Under the pieces are notes generated by a model that searched no databases, was not told where the DNA came from, and saw only the letters and a list, made by a program, of their open reading frames with translations. From assembly GCF_009709555.1 (NCBI RefSeq), contig NZ_WJBG01000197.1, positions 99,946 through 163,945 on the forward strand: a DNA stretch of 64,000 nt. The letters are read 5' to 3'. This DNA is from Streptomyces blattellae (GTDB lineage: Bacteria > Actinomycetota > Actinomycetes > Streptomycetales > Streptomycetaceae). Every line of letters starts with the position of its first letter. Position 1 is the first letter of the stretch. The position numbers were made by a program, and so were the translations under genes. Shown in pieces: positions 1 to 8,710 of this stretch.

Positions 1-73
1 CCTCACCGAGAAGGCCATCAAGTCCTGCTTCACCTCTGACTACGCAGGCCCCGGTATCGACACCGCCAGCTGA
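1..73 (+). CDS. C-terminal fragment of an upstream gene, function unknown
   Basis: Frame 2 is open from the window edge to TGA at 71-73 and encodes a 23-residue tail ending PGIDTAS. It stops 15 bp before the nucleotidyltransferase start at 89, so it is probably co-transcribed with it. The fragment is too short to assign; the context suggests another sugar-nucleotide or surface-glycan gene. Confidence 0.6.
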   Translation, partial: LTEKAIKSCFTSDYAGPGIDTAS

Positions 74-88
74 CCGAGCGAGGCCATC

Positions 89-1186
89 ATGCAAGAAGCC
101 ATCATTTTGGTGGGCGGCAAGGGAACCCGCCTGCGCCCCCTGACGAACCACACCCCGAAGCCGCTGCTCAACGTCGCGGGCTCGTCCTTCATCCGGCACC
201 AGATCGCCAAGCTGATGGACGCGGGCGTCGAGCACGTGGTGTTCGCCACCTCGTATCTCGCCAGCCTCTTCGAGGAGGAGTTCAAGGATTTCTCCCAGGA
301 ACTGAAGATCTCCTACGCCGTCGAGACCGTCCCGCTCGGCACGGGTGGCGCCATCCGCAACGCGGCCCGCCTGCTGCGCGGTCCGGTGGACGCCCCTGTC
401 CTGATCCTCAACGGCGACATCCTGTCCGGCCTCGACCTGCGGGACGTCCTGGAGCGGCACACGGCGCGGGAAGCGGACGTGACGCTGCATCTCACCCGTG
501 TCTCGGACCCGCGCGCCTTCGGCCTGGTGCCCACCGACGAGTCCGGACGGGTCCTGTCCTTCCTTGAGAAGCCCAAGACCCAGGAGGAGTGCGTCACCGA
601 CCAGATCAACGCCGGCTGCTATGTCTTCCGCCGGTCGGTGCTGGACTCCATCCCTACCGGCCGAGAGGTCTCGGTCGAGCAGGAGACCTTCCCCGGACTC
701 GTCGCCGAGGGGCGGCGCGTGTACGGCCACACCACCGACGACTACTGGCGGGACCTCGGCACTCCGCTGGCCTTCGTCCACGGCTCGGCCGACCTGGTCA
801 CCGGCCGGGCGACCTCTCCGCTCGTGGCGCGGTCGGGCGAGGCCCTGATCCATCCCACGGCCGCCGTCGACCCGACCGCCCGCGTCACGGGCGGCTCGAC
901 GATCGGTCCGCACGCCGTCATCGGCCCGCGCGTGATCGTCGACCGCTCCATCATCGGCGGAAACGTCCGCGTCGCCGAGGGCGCCCAGATCCATGAGTCC
1001 GTGGTGGACCACGACTCCTCCATCGGCAGCGAATCGTTCCTCCGCGAGGCCGTCGTCGGCTGCCACGCGCACGTCGGCGCCCAGAACGAGCTGCCCGCCC
1101 AGCTGCGGCTGTCGTGCGGCATCCGCATTCCCGCCCAAGGGGTGCGCGTCAGCGGTACAGCTGTCGCCTGCCCGACGGTCCACTGA
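89..1186 (+). CDS. Sugar-1-phosphate nucleotidyltransferase (mannose/heptose-1-P guanylyltransferase type)
   Basis: This 365-residue protein should make an NDP-sugar from a sugar 1-phosphate and NTP in the cytoplasm. The N-terminal Rossmann-like domain carries the nucleotide-binding signature GGKGTRLRPLTNHTPKPLL (about residues 9-27), the stretch PLGTGGAIRNA near 82-92 and the metal-binding LNGDI near 108. From about residue 250 the pattern of hydrophobic and glycine residues (IGPHAVIG and similar) looks like a left-handed beta-helix. The PLGTGGAIRNA segment resembles HddC/ManC-type guanylyltransferases, but substrate cannot be read from sequence. The start has a GAGG ribosome site 5 nt upstream. 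The next gene, an acyltransferase, starts 35 bp downstream, which suggests a shared role in glycan synthesis. Confidence 0.85.
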   Translation: MQEAIILVGGKGTRLRPLTNHTPKPLLNVAGSSFIRHQIAKLMDAGVEHVVFATSYLASLFEEEFKDFSQELKISYAVETVPLGTGGAIRNAARLLRGPVDAPVLILNGDILSGLDLRDVLERHTAREADVTLHLTRVSDPRAFGLVPTDESGRVLSFLEKPKTQEECVTDQINAGCYVFRRSVLDSIPTGREVSVEQETFPGLVAEGRRVYGHTTDDYWRDLGTPLAFVHGSADLVTGRATSPLVARSGEALIHPTAAVDPTARVTGGSTIGPHAVIGPRVIVDRSIIGGNVRVAEGAQIHESVVDHDSSIGSESFLREAVVGCHAHVGAQNELPAQLRLSCGIRIPAQGVRVSGTAVACPTVH

Positions 1187-1221
1187 AGTCGCCGGCCAGC
1201 CCGGACAGTTACTGGAGAACC

Positions 1222-3246
1222 GTGACCCGCCATCGTTCAACGGCCGCGCAGACGGAGCGTCTTCGCAAGTACCGGCCGGACATTCAGGGACTGCGCGCCG
1301 TGGCCATCATGATGGTGGTCAGCATGCACGTCGGCATCCTCGACATCCACGGCGGCGTGGACGTCAGCTTCGTGCTCAGCGGCTTCCTCATCGGCAGCCA
1401 GCTCCTCGCCGAGATCGACAAGACCGGCAAGGTGTCCCTGAGCAAGTTCTGGGCCCGCCGCTTCCGCAGGCTCGCCCCGGGCGCCGCGATCACCATCATC
1501 GCCACCGCCGTCCTGTCATGGATCTACGCAAGCCCGTTCGTCTTCCGTGACTACATGTCCGACGGGTTCGCCGCCTCGCTGAGCGTCATCAACTGGCGCC
1601 TCGCCGAGAACGGCACCGACTACTTCGCGAACGACGGCAGCCAGTCCCCGTACCAGCACTTCTGGTCGCTGGGCATCGAGGAGCAGTTCTACGTCGTCGC
1701 CCCGGTCGCCCTCGTCGCGGTGGCCTGGATCAGCCGCCTCATCTTCCGCAACCGCTTCCTGGTGGCCGTGTTCCTGATGGCCGTGGTGGGCGGATCGTTC
1801 TACCTGGGCTACACGCTGACCGAGACCAACCAGCCCCTCGCCTACTTCAGCACCCACACCCGCATCTGGGAAATCACCTTCGGCGTTTTGCTCGCCCTCA
1901 GCGCGAGGTTCGTTTCCCGCATGCCCAGGGGGCTGGCCGGCGTCGTTTCCTGGCTCGGCCTCGGCACCCTCCTCGTCACCTCGATGCTCATCACGGACGA
2001 GACCCCACTGCCGGGGTACGCGGTGGCCGGTCCGGTGCTCGGCGCCACGATGATCATCGCCGGCGGATGCGCCAACCCCCGGCTGGGTGCCGAGAAAATC
2101 CTGGACAACCCCGTCTTCAACTTCATCGGAAACGTCAGCTACGGCTGGTACCTGTGGCACTGGCCCGTCCTGATCCTCTGGCCGCACGTCCTCGACCGGG
2201 AATTCACGTACTCGGACCGGTTCCGGGTGGCGTTCCTCTCCTTCTTCCTGGCGATCGCCATGCACTACATCGTCGAGAAGCGCTTCAGGGACAACGTGAA
2301 GCTCGTCCTCAGCCCCTGGCGTGGCATCCTCACCGGCGGCACGCTGACGGCCACCGCCGCCGTCGCCACGACGCTTGCCCTGCAGGTGCCGCTCAACCTC
2401 TCGCTCGCGACCTCCGGCAGCGCCGCCGCCGCGGGCTTCGGCGGCACCGAGTCGGTGAAGCAGGCCGTGAGCACGATGAGCAGCCCTGAAATCAGCGAGA
2501 AGGCACTGCTGAGCGCGCCGGACGACCGGGGCGACTACGGCTGCATCGACGACCTGTTGATCACCGGCTACTCCCTGCGCGACGAGTGCGTCATGGGCGA
2601 CAAGGAGGCCGACCGGACCATGGTGCTGATGGGCGACTCGCACGCCTATCAGTGGGGCAACGCCTTCAACGAACTCGGCCTCAAGCTGCACGTCAAGGTC
2701 ATCACGGTGATCAAGAGCGGCTGCAGCCCCGAGGTCTACAAGATCACCCGTGAGGACCTCGGGCGCGAGTACACCGAGTGCACGAGCTGGCGGAAGACCG
2801 CCCTCGACAAGATCGGCGAGATCGACCCGGACGTGATCGTCGTGACCAACCGCGTCCAGGAGACCACCACACGCGAAGGCGCCAGTGAGACCTTCAAGAC
2901 GCTGAAGGCGACGGGCGCGGAGCTGGTCTATCTCACGGACACGCCGTATCCGAACTTCAACGTCCCGGACTGCCTGGCGGAGAACTCGGACAAGCTCTCC
3001 AACTGCAGCCCGAAGGCCGAGAACGTCGTCGACCGCGCCGAATTCCGGCTGATGGAACGCGAGGTGGCCGAGGACAACGGCTTCAAGGTCATCGACACGA
3101 TCCCCGCGTTCTGTGCGGACGGCTACTGCCCGGCCGTGATCGGCGGACACGTGGTCTATTGGGACTACAGCCATATGACGGGCAGCTACGCACGATCACT
3201 GACGTCGTTCCTCCAGCCGGCCTTCGAGGAGATCCTGGCCGGCTGA
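1222..3246 (+). CDS. Acyltransferase-3 membrane protein with C-terminal SGNH domain (OafA-like)
   Basis: This 674-residue protein is predicted to O-acylate a cell-surface or secreted glycan. The start is GTG 1222 because GGAG lies 4 nt upstream and longer forms would overlap the previous gene. Residues about 18-400 form the multi-pass acyltransferase-3 domain, beginning YRPDIQGLRAVAIMMVVSMH with the family's conserved Arg and His, and containing YQHFWSLGIEEQFY. The C-terminal half is an SGNH-type domain: GDS with nucleophile Ser473 in MGDSHAY, and DYSH with Asp648 and His651. The gene runs convergently into truA, whose stop is 5 bp away, with no obvious terminator between them. Acceptor and acyl donor are unknown. 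Confidence 0.88.
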   Translation: MTRHRSTAAQTERLRKYRPDIQGLRAVAIMMVVSMHVGILDIHGGVDVSFVLSGFLIGSQLLAEIDKTGKVSLSKFWARRFRRLAPGAAITIIATAVLSWIYASPFVFRDYMSDGFAASLSVINWRLAENGTDYFANDGSQSPYQHFWSLGIEEQFYVVAPVALVAVAWISRLIFRNRFLVAVFLMAVVGGSFYLGYTLTETNQPLAYFSTHTRIWEITFGVLLALSARFVSRMPRGLAGVVSWLGLGTLLVTSMLITDETPLPGYAVAGPVLGATMIIAGGCANPRLGAEKILDNPVFNFIGNVSYGWYLWHWPVLILWPHVLDREFTYSDRFRVAFLSFFLAIAMHYIVEKRFRDNVKLVLSPWRGILTGGTLTATAAVATTLALQVPLNLSLATSGSAAAAGFGGTESVKQAVSTMSSPEISEKALLSAPDDRGDYGCIDDLLITGYSLRDECVMGDKEADRTMVLMGDSHAYQWGNAFNELGLKLHVKVITVIKSGCSPEVYKITREDLGREYTECTSWRKTALDKIGEIDPDVIVVTNRVQETTTREGASETFKTLKATGAELVYLTDTPYPNFNVPDCLAENSDKLSNCSPKAENVVDRAEFRLMEREVAEDNGFKVIDTIPAFCADGYCPAVIGGHVVYWDYSHMTGSYARSLTSFLQPAFEEILAG

Positions 3247-3251
3247 CCCCG

Positions 3252-4112
3252 CTACCCGCAGCACCCCGCCGACGGCAACGTCCGCCTGTTCCGCGCCTCC
3301 TTGTTCCGCGCGGCCAGCAACTCGTCGGCGGGGTAACCGACTTCCTCCAGCGTCAGCCCATGCGGCCGTACGACATGCACGGCGGAGTCACGCACCCCGG
3401 CGGCGAGGACCTTCCCCGGCCAGTCGGGCGCCCGGTGCCCGTCCCCCACGAACAGCAGGGCGCCGATGAGCGACCGCACCATGTTGTGGCAGAAGGCGTC
3501 CGCGCGCACGGTGGCCGTGATGATCCCGTCATCACCCCGGACGAGGCTCAGCTCCTGCAGCGTACGAATGGTCGTGGCGCCCTCATGCTTCTTGCAGTAG
3601 GCGGCGAAGTCGTGCTCCCCGAGCAGCCGCCGAGCCGCCTCGTTCATGGCGTCGACGTCAAGGGGCCAGTCGTGCCACAGCACATGGTTCCGCAGCAGCG
3701 GATCGACACCGCCGGGATTGTCGGTGACCCGGTAGGCGTACCGCCGCCACACAGCCGCGAACCGCGCGTTGAACCCCGTGGGCGCCTCCCTGAGCGCCCA
3801 CACCCGCACGTCCTTCGGCAGCCTCCCGGCCAGCCGCTTGAGCAGCTTCCCGTGGTGCTCGCCCCACACCTCCCGCGGCAGGTCCACATGCGCGACCTGC
3901 CCCCGCGCATGCACCCCGGCATCGGTCCGCCCGGCCACGGTCAGCTCGTACAGGTCCCCCTTCGAGCGCGTCACCGTCCGCAGGGCGTCCTCGATCTCCG
4001 CCTGCACGGTCCGCCGCCCCGCGGCCTGCTTGGCCCAGCCGGAGAACTCGGTGCCGTCGTAGGAAAGGTCCAGACGGACACGGACGTAACCGGGTGCCAC
4101 TTCATCACTCAC
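3252..4112 (-). CDS. truA: tRNA pseudouridine(38-40) synthase TruA
   Basis: TruA isomerises uridines 38-40 in the anticodon arm of many tRNAs. The 286-residue product has the catalytic motif AGRTDAGVHA with Asp64, the opening LSYDGTEFSGW and the late FCHNMVRSLIGALL segment, all diagnostic. The start codon is GTG (the product opens MSDEVAPGY), with GAGAGG about 8 nt upstream. It lies downstream of rplQ, as in other actinobacteria, but a strong hairpin at 4139-4170 separates them, so expression may be partly independent of the ribosomal operon. Confidence 0.97.
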   Translation of the reverse strand: MSDEVAPGYVRVRLDLSYDGTEFSGWAKQAAGRRTVQAEIEDALRTVTRSKGDLYELTVAGRTDAGVHARGQVAHVDLPREVWGEHHGKLLKRLAGRLPKDVRVWALREAPTGFNARFAAVWRRYAYRVTDNPGGVDPLLRNHVLWHDWPLDVDAMNEAARRLLGEHDFAAYCKKHEGATTIRTLQELSLVRGDDGIITATVRADAFCHNMVRSLIGALLFVGDGHRAPDWPGKVLAAGVRDSAVHVVRPHGLTLEEVGYPADELLAARNKEARNRRTLPSAGCCG

Positions 4113-4138
4113 GTGGAGATCCTCTCAGGAACACAAGA

Positions 4139-4170
4139 GCGGGCCCGCTCCTCGAAAGGAACGGGCCCAC
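4139..4170 (-). terminator. Hairpin downstream of rplQ
   Basis: Positions 4139-4152 pair with 4157-4170 (12 of 14 pairs, loop CGAA). It lies after rplQ and before truA and probably ends the alpha-operon transcript. A second 7-bp hairpin (4175-4181 with 4186-4192) belongs to the adjacent repeat element. Confidence 0.65.
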
Positions 4171-4173
4171 TGA

Positions 4174-4231
4174 CGCGCCCCCAAAGGGGCGCGGGGAACT
4201 GCGCGACCAGCCATGACGAACCCGCAGACGC
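4174..4231. repeat. Streptomyces-type interspersed GC palindrome, copy A
   Basis: The segment contains a GCGCCCC / GGGGCGC palindrome followed by CGGGGAACTGCGCGACCAGCC and then CCCGCAGAC. I recognise this wording as a sequence scattered between genes in many Streptomyces genomes; this is from memory, not a search. A diverged second copy lies on the other side of rplQ at 4881-4953. Confidence 0.6.
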
Positions 4232-4255
4232 CGGACGCACAGTCCCCGCAGACGC

Positions 4256-4780
4256 TTACGCGTCCTTGGCCTCCTCGGCGGGAGCCTCAGCGGCGTCCTC
4301 GACCTCGGCGTCCTCGGCCTTGGTCACGTCGACCTTGGTCTCCTCCGCCTTGGCCTCCTCGGCCTCCTTGACCGCACGCTTGGTGGCGGCCTCGGCCTCA
4401 CCGGTGGCCTCCTGCGCGACCGTCAGCGCCTCGACCAGCTCGATGACAGCCATGGGCGCGTTGTCGCCACGGCGGTTACCGATCTTGGTGATACGGGTGT
4501 AGCCACCCGGACGGTTCTCGTACCGCGGGCCGATCTCGGTGAAGAGCGTGTGGACGACGCTCTTGTCCGTGATGACCTGGAGCACCTGACGGCGGTTGTG
4601 AAGGTCGCCCTTCTTCGCCTTGGTGACCAGACGCTCGGCGTACGGCCGCAGGCGGCGGGCCTTCGCCTCGGTGGTGGTGATACGGCCGTGCTCGAACAGC
4701 GACTTCGCGAGGTTCGCGAGAAGCAGCTTCTCGTGCGCGGCGCTGCCGCCCAGACGGGCACCCTTGGCGGGCTTCGGCAT
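4256..4780 (-). CDS. rplQ: 50S ribosomal protein L17
   Basis: L17 sits near the exit-tunnel opening of the 50S subunit. Residues 1 to about 116 are the conserved domain (opening MPKPAKGARLGGSAAHEK, with the ITTTEAKARRLRPYAERL segment). The remaining 58 residues are a Glu/Ala/Lys-rich acidic tail (EEAKAEETKVDVTKAEDAEV), giving 174 residues against roughly 120-130 in E. coli; such tails are usual in Streptomyces. It is the last ribosomal gene of the alpha operon, 189 bp after rpoA, with repeat elements on both sides. Confidence 0.97.
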   Translation of the reverse strand: MPKPAKGARLGGSAAHEKLLLANLAKSLFEHGRITTTEAKARRLRPYAERLVTKAKKGDLHNRRQVLQVITDKSVVHTLFTEIGPRYENRPGGYTRITKIGNRRGDNAPMAVIELVEALTVAQEATGEAEAATKRAVKEAEEAKAEETKVDVTKAEDAEVEDAAEAPAEEAKDA

Positions 4781-4880
4781 TGTTCTTCTCCTGTGTGTCT
4801 GCCCCGGCCGTGTCAGGTACCGGGGTCAGTATCCGAGCAGGCGGTCGCCTGTCGGAGATCCAGGCCCCGAAGGGGCCTGG

Positions 4881-4953
4881 AAGGGGCGCGGGGCCACTAC
4901 ATCATGCGGCTCCGCCGCGCGGGCGCGACAAGTCACAGCGCACCCGCAGACGA
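4881..4953. repeat. Streptomyces-type interspersed GC palindrome, copy B
   Basis: It shares the blocks GGGGCGCGGGG, GCGCGACAAG and ACCCGCAGAC with copy A (4174-4231) but carries a different middle. Just before it, CAGGCCCC (4861-4868) pairs with GGGGCCTG (4872-4879). Both lie in the 189-bp rpoA-rplQ spacer, where they would be transcribed. Confidence 0.55.
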
Positions 4954-4969
4954 AACCGATCAGTACCGA

Positions 4970-5992
4970 TCAGTACTGCTCGGTCTCGACGAACCCGGCG
5001 TCGGCGTCGTCATCGGCCCCGAAGGCGTCAGCCGCAGCCGTCGGGTCGAATCCAGGCGGGCTGTCCTTGAGCGCGAGCCCCATGCCGGCCAGCTTCGCCT
5101 TGACCTCGTCGATCGACTTCGCACCGAAGTTACGAATGTCGAGGAGGTCCGCCTCGGAGCGCGCGACCAGCTCACCCACGGAGTGGATGCCCTCACGCTT
5201 GAGGCAGTTGTACGACCGAACGGTGAGCTCAAGCTCCTCGATCGGCAGCGCCAGATCGGCGGCAAGGGCGGCGTCCGTCGGGGACGGACCCATGTCGATG
5301 CCCTCGGCGTCGATGTTCAGCTCGCGGGCGAGACCGAACAGCTCGACCAGCGTCTTACCGGCGGAAGCCATCGCGTCACGCGGACGCATCGCCTGCTTGG
5401 TCTCGACGTCGACGATCAGCTTGTCGAAGTCGGTGCGCTGCTCGACACGCGTGGCCTCGACCTTGTACGTGACCTTCAGAACCGGCGAGTAGATGGAGTC
5501 GACCGGAATACGGCCGATCTCCTGGCCCACCTGCTTGTTCTGCACGGCGGAGACGTAACCGCGGCCACGCTCGACCGTCAGCTCCATCTCCAGCTTGCCC
5601 TTGCCGTTGAGCGTGGCGAGGACGAGGTCGGGGTTGTGCACCTCGACACCGGCCGGCGGCGCGATGTCGGCGGCGGTGACCAGACCCGGACCCTGCTTGC
5701 GCAGGTACATCACCACAGGCTCGTCGTGCTCACTGCTCACGACCAGCTGCTTGATGTTGAGGATCAGGTCGGTGACGTCCTCCTTGACGCCCGGCACGGT
5801 GGTGAACTCGTGCAGCACGCCGTCGATCCGGATCGACGTGACAGCCGCGCCGGGGATCGAGGACAGGAGGGTACGGCGGAGAGAGTTGCCGAGGGTGTAG
5901 CCGAAGCCCGGCTCCAGCGGCTCGATCACGAACCGGGAGCGGAATTCGTCGACGACCTCTTCGGTCAACGAGGGACGCTGAGCGATCAGCAT
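4970..5992 (-). CDS. rpoA: DNA-directed RNA polymerase subunit alpha
   Basis: Alpha dimerises to nucleate assembly of core RNA polymerase, and its C-terminal domain contacts promoter DNA and activators. The 340-residue product has the N-terminal assembly domain (FVIEPLEPGFGYTLGNSLRR near residues 20-39), a linker, and the helix-hairpin-helix C-terminal domain (SYNCLKREGIHSVGELVARS, then IRNFGAKSIDEVKAKL). An acidic tail ends DADAGFVETEQY. Length matches the family in actinobacteria. It follows rpsK by 157 bp. Confidence 0.99.
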   Translation of the reverse strand: MLIAQRPSLTEEVVDEFRSRFVIEPLEPGFGYTLGNSLRRTLLSSIPGAAVTSIRIDGVLHEFTTVPGVKEDVTDLILNIKQLVVSSEHDEPVVMYLRKQGPGLVTAADIAPPAGVEVHNPDLVLATLNGKGKLEMELTVERGRGYVSAVQNKQVGQEIGRIPVDSIYSPVLKVTYKVEATRVEQRTDFDKLIVDVETKQAMRPRDAMASAGKTLVELFGLARELNIDAEGIDMGPSPTDAALAADLALPIEELELTVRSYNCLKREGIHSVGELVARSEADLLDIRNFGAKSIDEVKAKLAGMGLALKDSPPGFDPTAAADAFGADDDADAGFVETEQY

Positions 5993-6149
5993 GTGTGGAT
6001 CAGATCCTTCTTTCGTGGACGCCCGCTATTTGACGTCCGACGGAAACCGCACCCGGTGAAAAGTGCGGGTACTGCAAGGGTAAGGGCGATACGGCCCTTG
6101 GAGAGCCGTACCGCCCGAACCCGAGCCTGCTCGAAGCAGCCGCCGTACG

Positions 6150-6554
6150 TCAGACGCGACGGCGCTTCGGCGGACGGCAGCCGTTGTGCGGGGTCGGGGT
6201 GACGTCCTGGATGGAGCCGACCTCAAGACCGGTCGCCTGGAGCGAGCGGATGGCGGTCTCACGACCGGAACCCGGGCCCTTGACGAACACGTCGACCTTG
6301 CGCATGCCGTGCTCCTGGGCGCGGCGGGCAGCCGACTCGGCGGCCATCTGCGCGGCGAACGGCGTGGACTTCCGGGAGCCCTTGAAGCCGACGTGGCCGG
6401 CGGAGGCCCAGGAGATCACGTTGCCGGACGGGTCCGTGATGGAGACGATCGTGTTGTTGAACGTGCTCTTGATGTGCGCGTGGCCGTGAGCGACGTTCTT
6501 CTTTTCCTTGCGGCGCACCTTCTTGGCAGCGCCCTGACGACCCTTGGGGGGCAT
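6150..6554 (-). CDS. rpsK: 30S ribosomal protein S11
   Basis: S11 lies on the 30S platform near the mRNA exit and the anti-Shine-Dalgarno region. The 134-residue product shows the basic N-terminus (MPPKGRQGAAKKVRRKEKK), the core HIKSTFNNTIVSITDPSGNV and the conserved end TPTPHNGCRPPKRRRV. It is 69 bp downstream of rpsM. CTCC-type complement just upstream of the ATG gives a GGAGTAACAG ribosome site. Confidence 0.99.
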   Translation of the reverse strand: MPPKGRQGAAKKVRRKEKKNVAHGHAHIKSTFNNTIVSITDPSGNVISWASAGHVGFKGSRKSTPFAAQMAAESAARRAQEHGMRKVDVFVKGPGSGRETAIRSLQATGLEVGSIQDVTPTPHNGCRPPKRRRV

Positions 6555-6623
6555 CTGTTACTCCTACGGGGAGGTGGTCGGTCCTACAGCGAAGACCGCT
6601 GATGAAGCGTGGTCCGCTGCGGA

Positions 6624-7004
6624 CTACTTCTTGCCCGGCTTCTTCTTACCGGCGATGGCGCGACGCGGGCCCTTGCGGGTACGAGCGTTCGTGCTGGTGC
6701 GCTGACCGCGGACGGGCAGGCCACGACGGTGACGGAGACCCTGGTAGCAGCCGATCTCCACCTTGCGGCGAATGTCGGCCTGGATCTCACGACGGAGGTC
6801 ACCCTCGGTCTTGATGTTGTTGTCCACGTACTCGCGGATCGCGACGAGCTGCTCCTCGGAGAGGTCGCGAACACGGACGTTCGGGTCGATGCCCGTCTCC
6901 GCCAGCGTCTGCTGGGAAAGGGTCCGGCCGATGCCGAACACGTAGGTGAGGGCGACCTCCACGCGCTTGTCGCGCGGGATGTCAACACCGGAAACGCGTG
7001 CCAT
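6624..7004 (-). CDS. rpsM: 30S ribosomal protein S13
   Basis: S13 is at the head of the 30S subunit and bridges to the 50S and P-site tRNA. The 126-residue product opens MARVSGVDIPRDKRVEVAL and has the C-terminal GLRHRRGLPVRGQRTSTNAR extension. It heads the rpsM-rpsK-rpoA-rplQ group and is 207 bp downstream of rpmJ; that spacer contains a compact hairpin (CGGACAC 7120-7126 with GTGTCCG 7130-7136), a possible leader or regulatory element. Confidence 0.99.
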   Translation of the reverse strand: MARVSGVDIPRDKRVEVALTYVFGIGRTLSQQTLAETGIDPNVRVRDLSEEQLVAIREYVDNNIKTEGDLRREIQADIRRKVEIGCYQGLRHRRGLPVRGQRTSTNARTRKGPRRAIAGKKKPGKK

Positions 7005-7211
7005 TCAATGGCTCCAGTTGTCGTTCGGAGGTCTTCCGCAGAACCGACTCCCAGCCGCCGGCCTCTTCTCTTCAAAGAGTAGGTACGAACTGGGTCCCCG
7101 GCCTCCGAACCGAGGGTGTCGGACACGAGGTGTCCGGGTTCCGCGTATTTACATAATCAGCTCGCGTCGCGCGAAGTCTCTGCGAAGGCAGAGGGTGAGG
7201 CCTGTTTGCGA

Positions 7212-7325
7212 CTAGCCCTGGCGCTGCTTGTGGCGCGGGTTCTCGCAGATGACCATGACCCGACCGTGACGGCGGATCACCCTGCACTTGTCGCAGATCT
7301 TCTTGACGCTCGGCTTGACCTTCAT
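7212..7325 (-). CDS. rpmJ: 50S ribosomal protein L36, zinc-binding form
   Basis: The 37-residue product begins MKVKPSVKKICDKCRVIRR and ends NPRHKQRQG, a complete L36. It keeps the zinc ligands (CDKC, a third Cys in VICENP, and His), so it is the zinc-containing form rather than the zinc-free form made under zinc limitation. It is 29 bp downstream of infA. Confidence 0.97.
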   Translation of the reverse strand: MKVKPSVKKICDKCRVIRRHGRVMVICENPRHKQRQG

Positions 7326-7354
7326 GGGACTGAGGTTCTCCGAGTCAGAGGGAT

Positions 7355-7576
7355 CTACTTGTAGCGGTAGACGATCCGGCCACGCGTCAGGTCGTACGGA
7401 GACAGCTCCACCACGACCCGGTCGTCAGGGAGGATACGGATGTAGTGCATACGCATCTTGCCGCTGATGTGTGCCAGGACCTGGTGGCCGTTCTGGAGCT
7501 CGACCTTGAACATCGCGTTCGGCAGAGACTCGACGACAGTGCCCTCGATCTCGATGGCACCTTGCTTCTTGGCCAC
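7355..7576 (-). CDS. infA: Translation initiation factor IF-1
   Basis: IF-1 binds the 30S A-site region during initiation. The 73-residue OB-fold protein reads from GTG 7576 (MAKKQGAIEIEGTVVESLPN) to DLTRGRIVYRYK, exactly the family length; GAAGGGCGAAGC precedes this start. Upstream in-frame codons would add a non-conserved extension and are rejected. It lies 165 bp after map, a gap long enough for its own promoter; a TAGACT -10-like hexamer is at 7659-7664, without a good -35. Confidence 0.98.
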   Translation of the reverse strand: MAKKQGAIEIEGTVVESLPNAMFKVELQNGHQVLAHISGKMRMHYIRILPDDRVVVELSPYDLTRGRIVYRYK

Positions 7577-7741
7577 GCTTCGCCCTTCGAATCGACTACC
7601 TTGATCGACCCCTGTGCGAGCGCATGCAGACATGCGGGTACACAAGAGCCGACGAGTCAGTCTACGTCAGCGCACCCGGAAAGACGAATCGAGAGAGTCT
7701 GCCCCAACAGGCAGATCAATAAGCACCGGGGAGGTACGCGC

Positions 7742-8578
7742 TCAGGCCAGCGGATCCGGCGCGGCAACGATCCCGAGCTCCGCCAGCTTCGCCCGACCCC
7801 CGTCGGGAGACGTGAGCACCAGCGGCCCCTGCTCGGTCAGCGCGACGGAGTGCTCCCAGTGCGACGACCACGTGCCGTCCGTGGTGACGACCGTCCAGTC
7901 GTCCGAGAGCACCTCGGTCTTCGGCGTACCCAGCGACACCATCGGCTCGATGGCGAGGCAGAACCCGGGCACCAGCTTCGGCCCCTTGCCGCGCCGCTTC
8001 TCGACGTAGTTCAGCAGATGGGGATCCATGTGCATCTCCGTGCCGATGCCGTGGCCGCCGTAGTCCTCGATGATCCCGTAGCGCCCGCCGCCGGGCTTCG
8101 GCTGGCGGCGGATGTACGTCTCGATGGCACGGGAGACGTCCACGAGGCGATGCCCCTGCTTCATCGCCGCGATGCCCGCCCACATCGACTCCTCCGTCAC
8201 CCGGGAGAGCTCGATCAGCTCCGGAGCATGACCGGAGCCCACGAAGGCGGTGTAGGCCGCGTCCCCGTGCCAGCCGTCGATGATCGCACCGGCGTCGACG
8301 GAGATGACGTCGCCGTCCTTGAGGACGACCTCGTCGGACGGGATGCCATGGACCACGACCTCGTTCACGGACGTGCAGATGGTGGCCGGGAAGCCGCCGT
8401 ACCCGAGGAAGTTCGACTTGGCCCCGTGCTCGGCGATCACCTTCCGCGCGACCTCGTCCAGGTCCTTGGTGGAGGCACCCGGCACGGCCGCCTCGCGCGT
8501 CGCCGCGTGGATGGCGGCAACGACCAGCCCCGCCTCACGCATCCTGGCGATCTGCTCAGGGGACTTGATCTGGACCAT
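7742..8578 (-). CDS. map: Methionine aminopeptidase type I
   Basis: The enzyme removes the initiator methionine from nascent proteins. The 278-residue product starts at ATG 8578 (MVQIKSPEQIARMREAG), the conserved beginning, with GAAAGG upstream. Metal ligands are visible: Asp95 in SVDAG, Asp106 in WHGDAA, the His of GGHGIGTEMH, and Glu of AIEPM. It sits between adk and infA, the usual actinobacterial order. Streptomyces usually has more than one map gene; this is the ribosomal-operon copy. Confidence 0.97.
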   Translation of the reverse strand: MVQIKSPEQIARMREAGLVVAAIHAATREAAVPGASTKDLDEVARKVIAEHGAKSNFLGYGGFPATICTSVNEVVVHGIPSDEVVLKDGDVISVDAGAIIDGWHGDAAYTAFVGSGHAPELIELSRVTEESMWAGIAAMKQGHRLVDVSRAIETYIRRQPKPGGGRYGIIEDYGGHGIGTEMHMDPHLLNYVEKRRGKGPKLVPGFCLAIEPMVSLGTPKTEVLSDDWTVVTTDGTWSSHWEHSVALTEQGPLVLTSPDGGRAKLAELGIVAAPDPLA

Positions 8579-8659
8579 GGCGGCGGGGGCCTTTCTGGAA
8601 CGGAGGGAGGGGGCTGCTTCCACAACCATACGTGCGCGGCCTGTGTCCGCTCTCACGCA

Positions 8660-8694
8660 GTAGCCGCGGCCCCCTGACAGGGAACCGCGGCTAC
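8660..8694 (-). terminator. Hairpin in the adk-map gap
   Basis: GTAGCCGCGG (8660-8669) pairs perfectly with CCGCGGCTAC (8685-8694), with further partial pairing inside the loop. It lies downstream of adk and upstream of map and could end or attenuate secY-adk transcripts. Confidence 0.5.
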
Positions 8695-8710
8695 GTCACC
8701 GTACGAAGGA

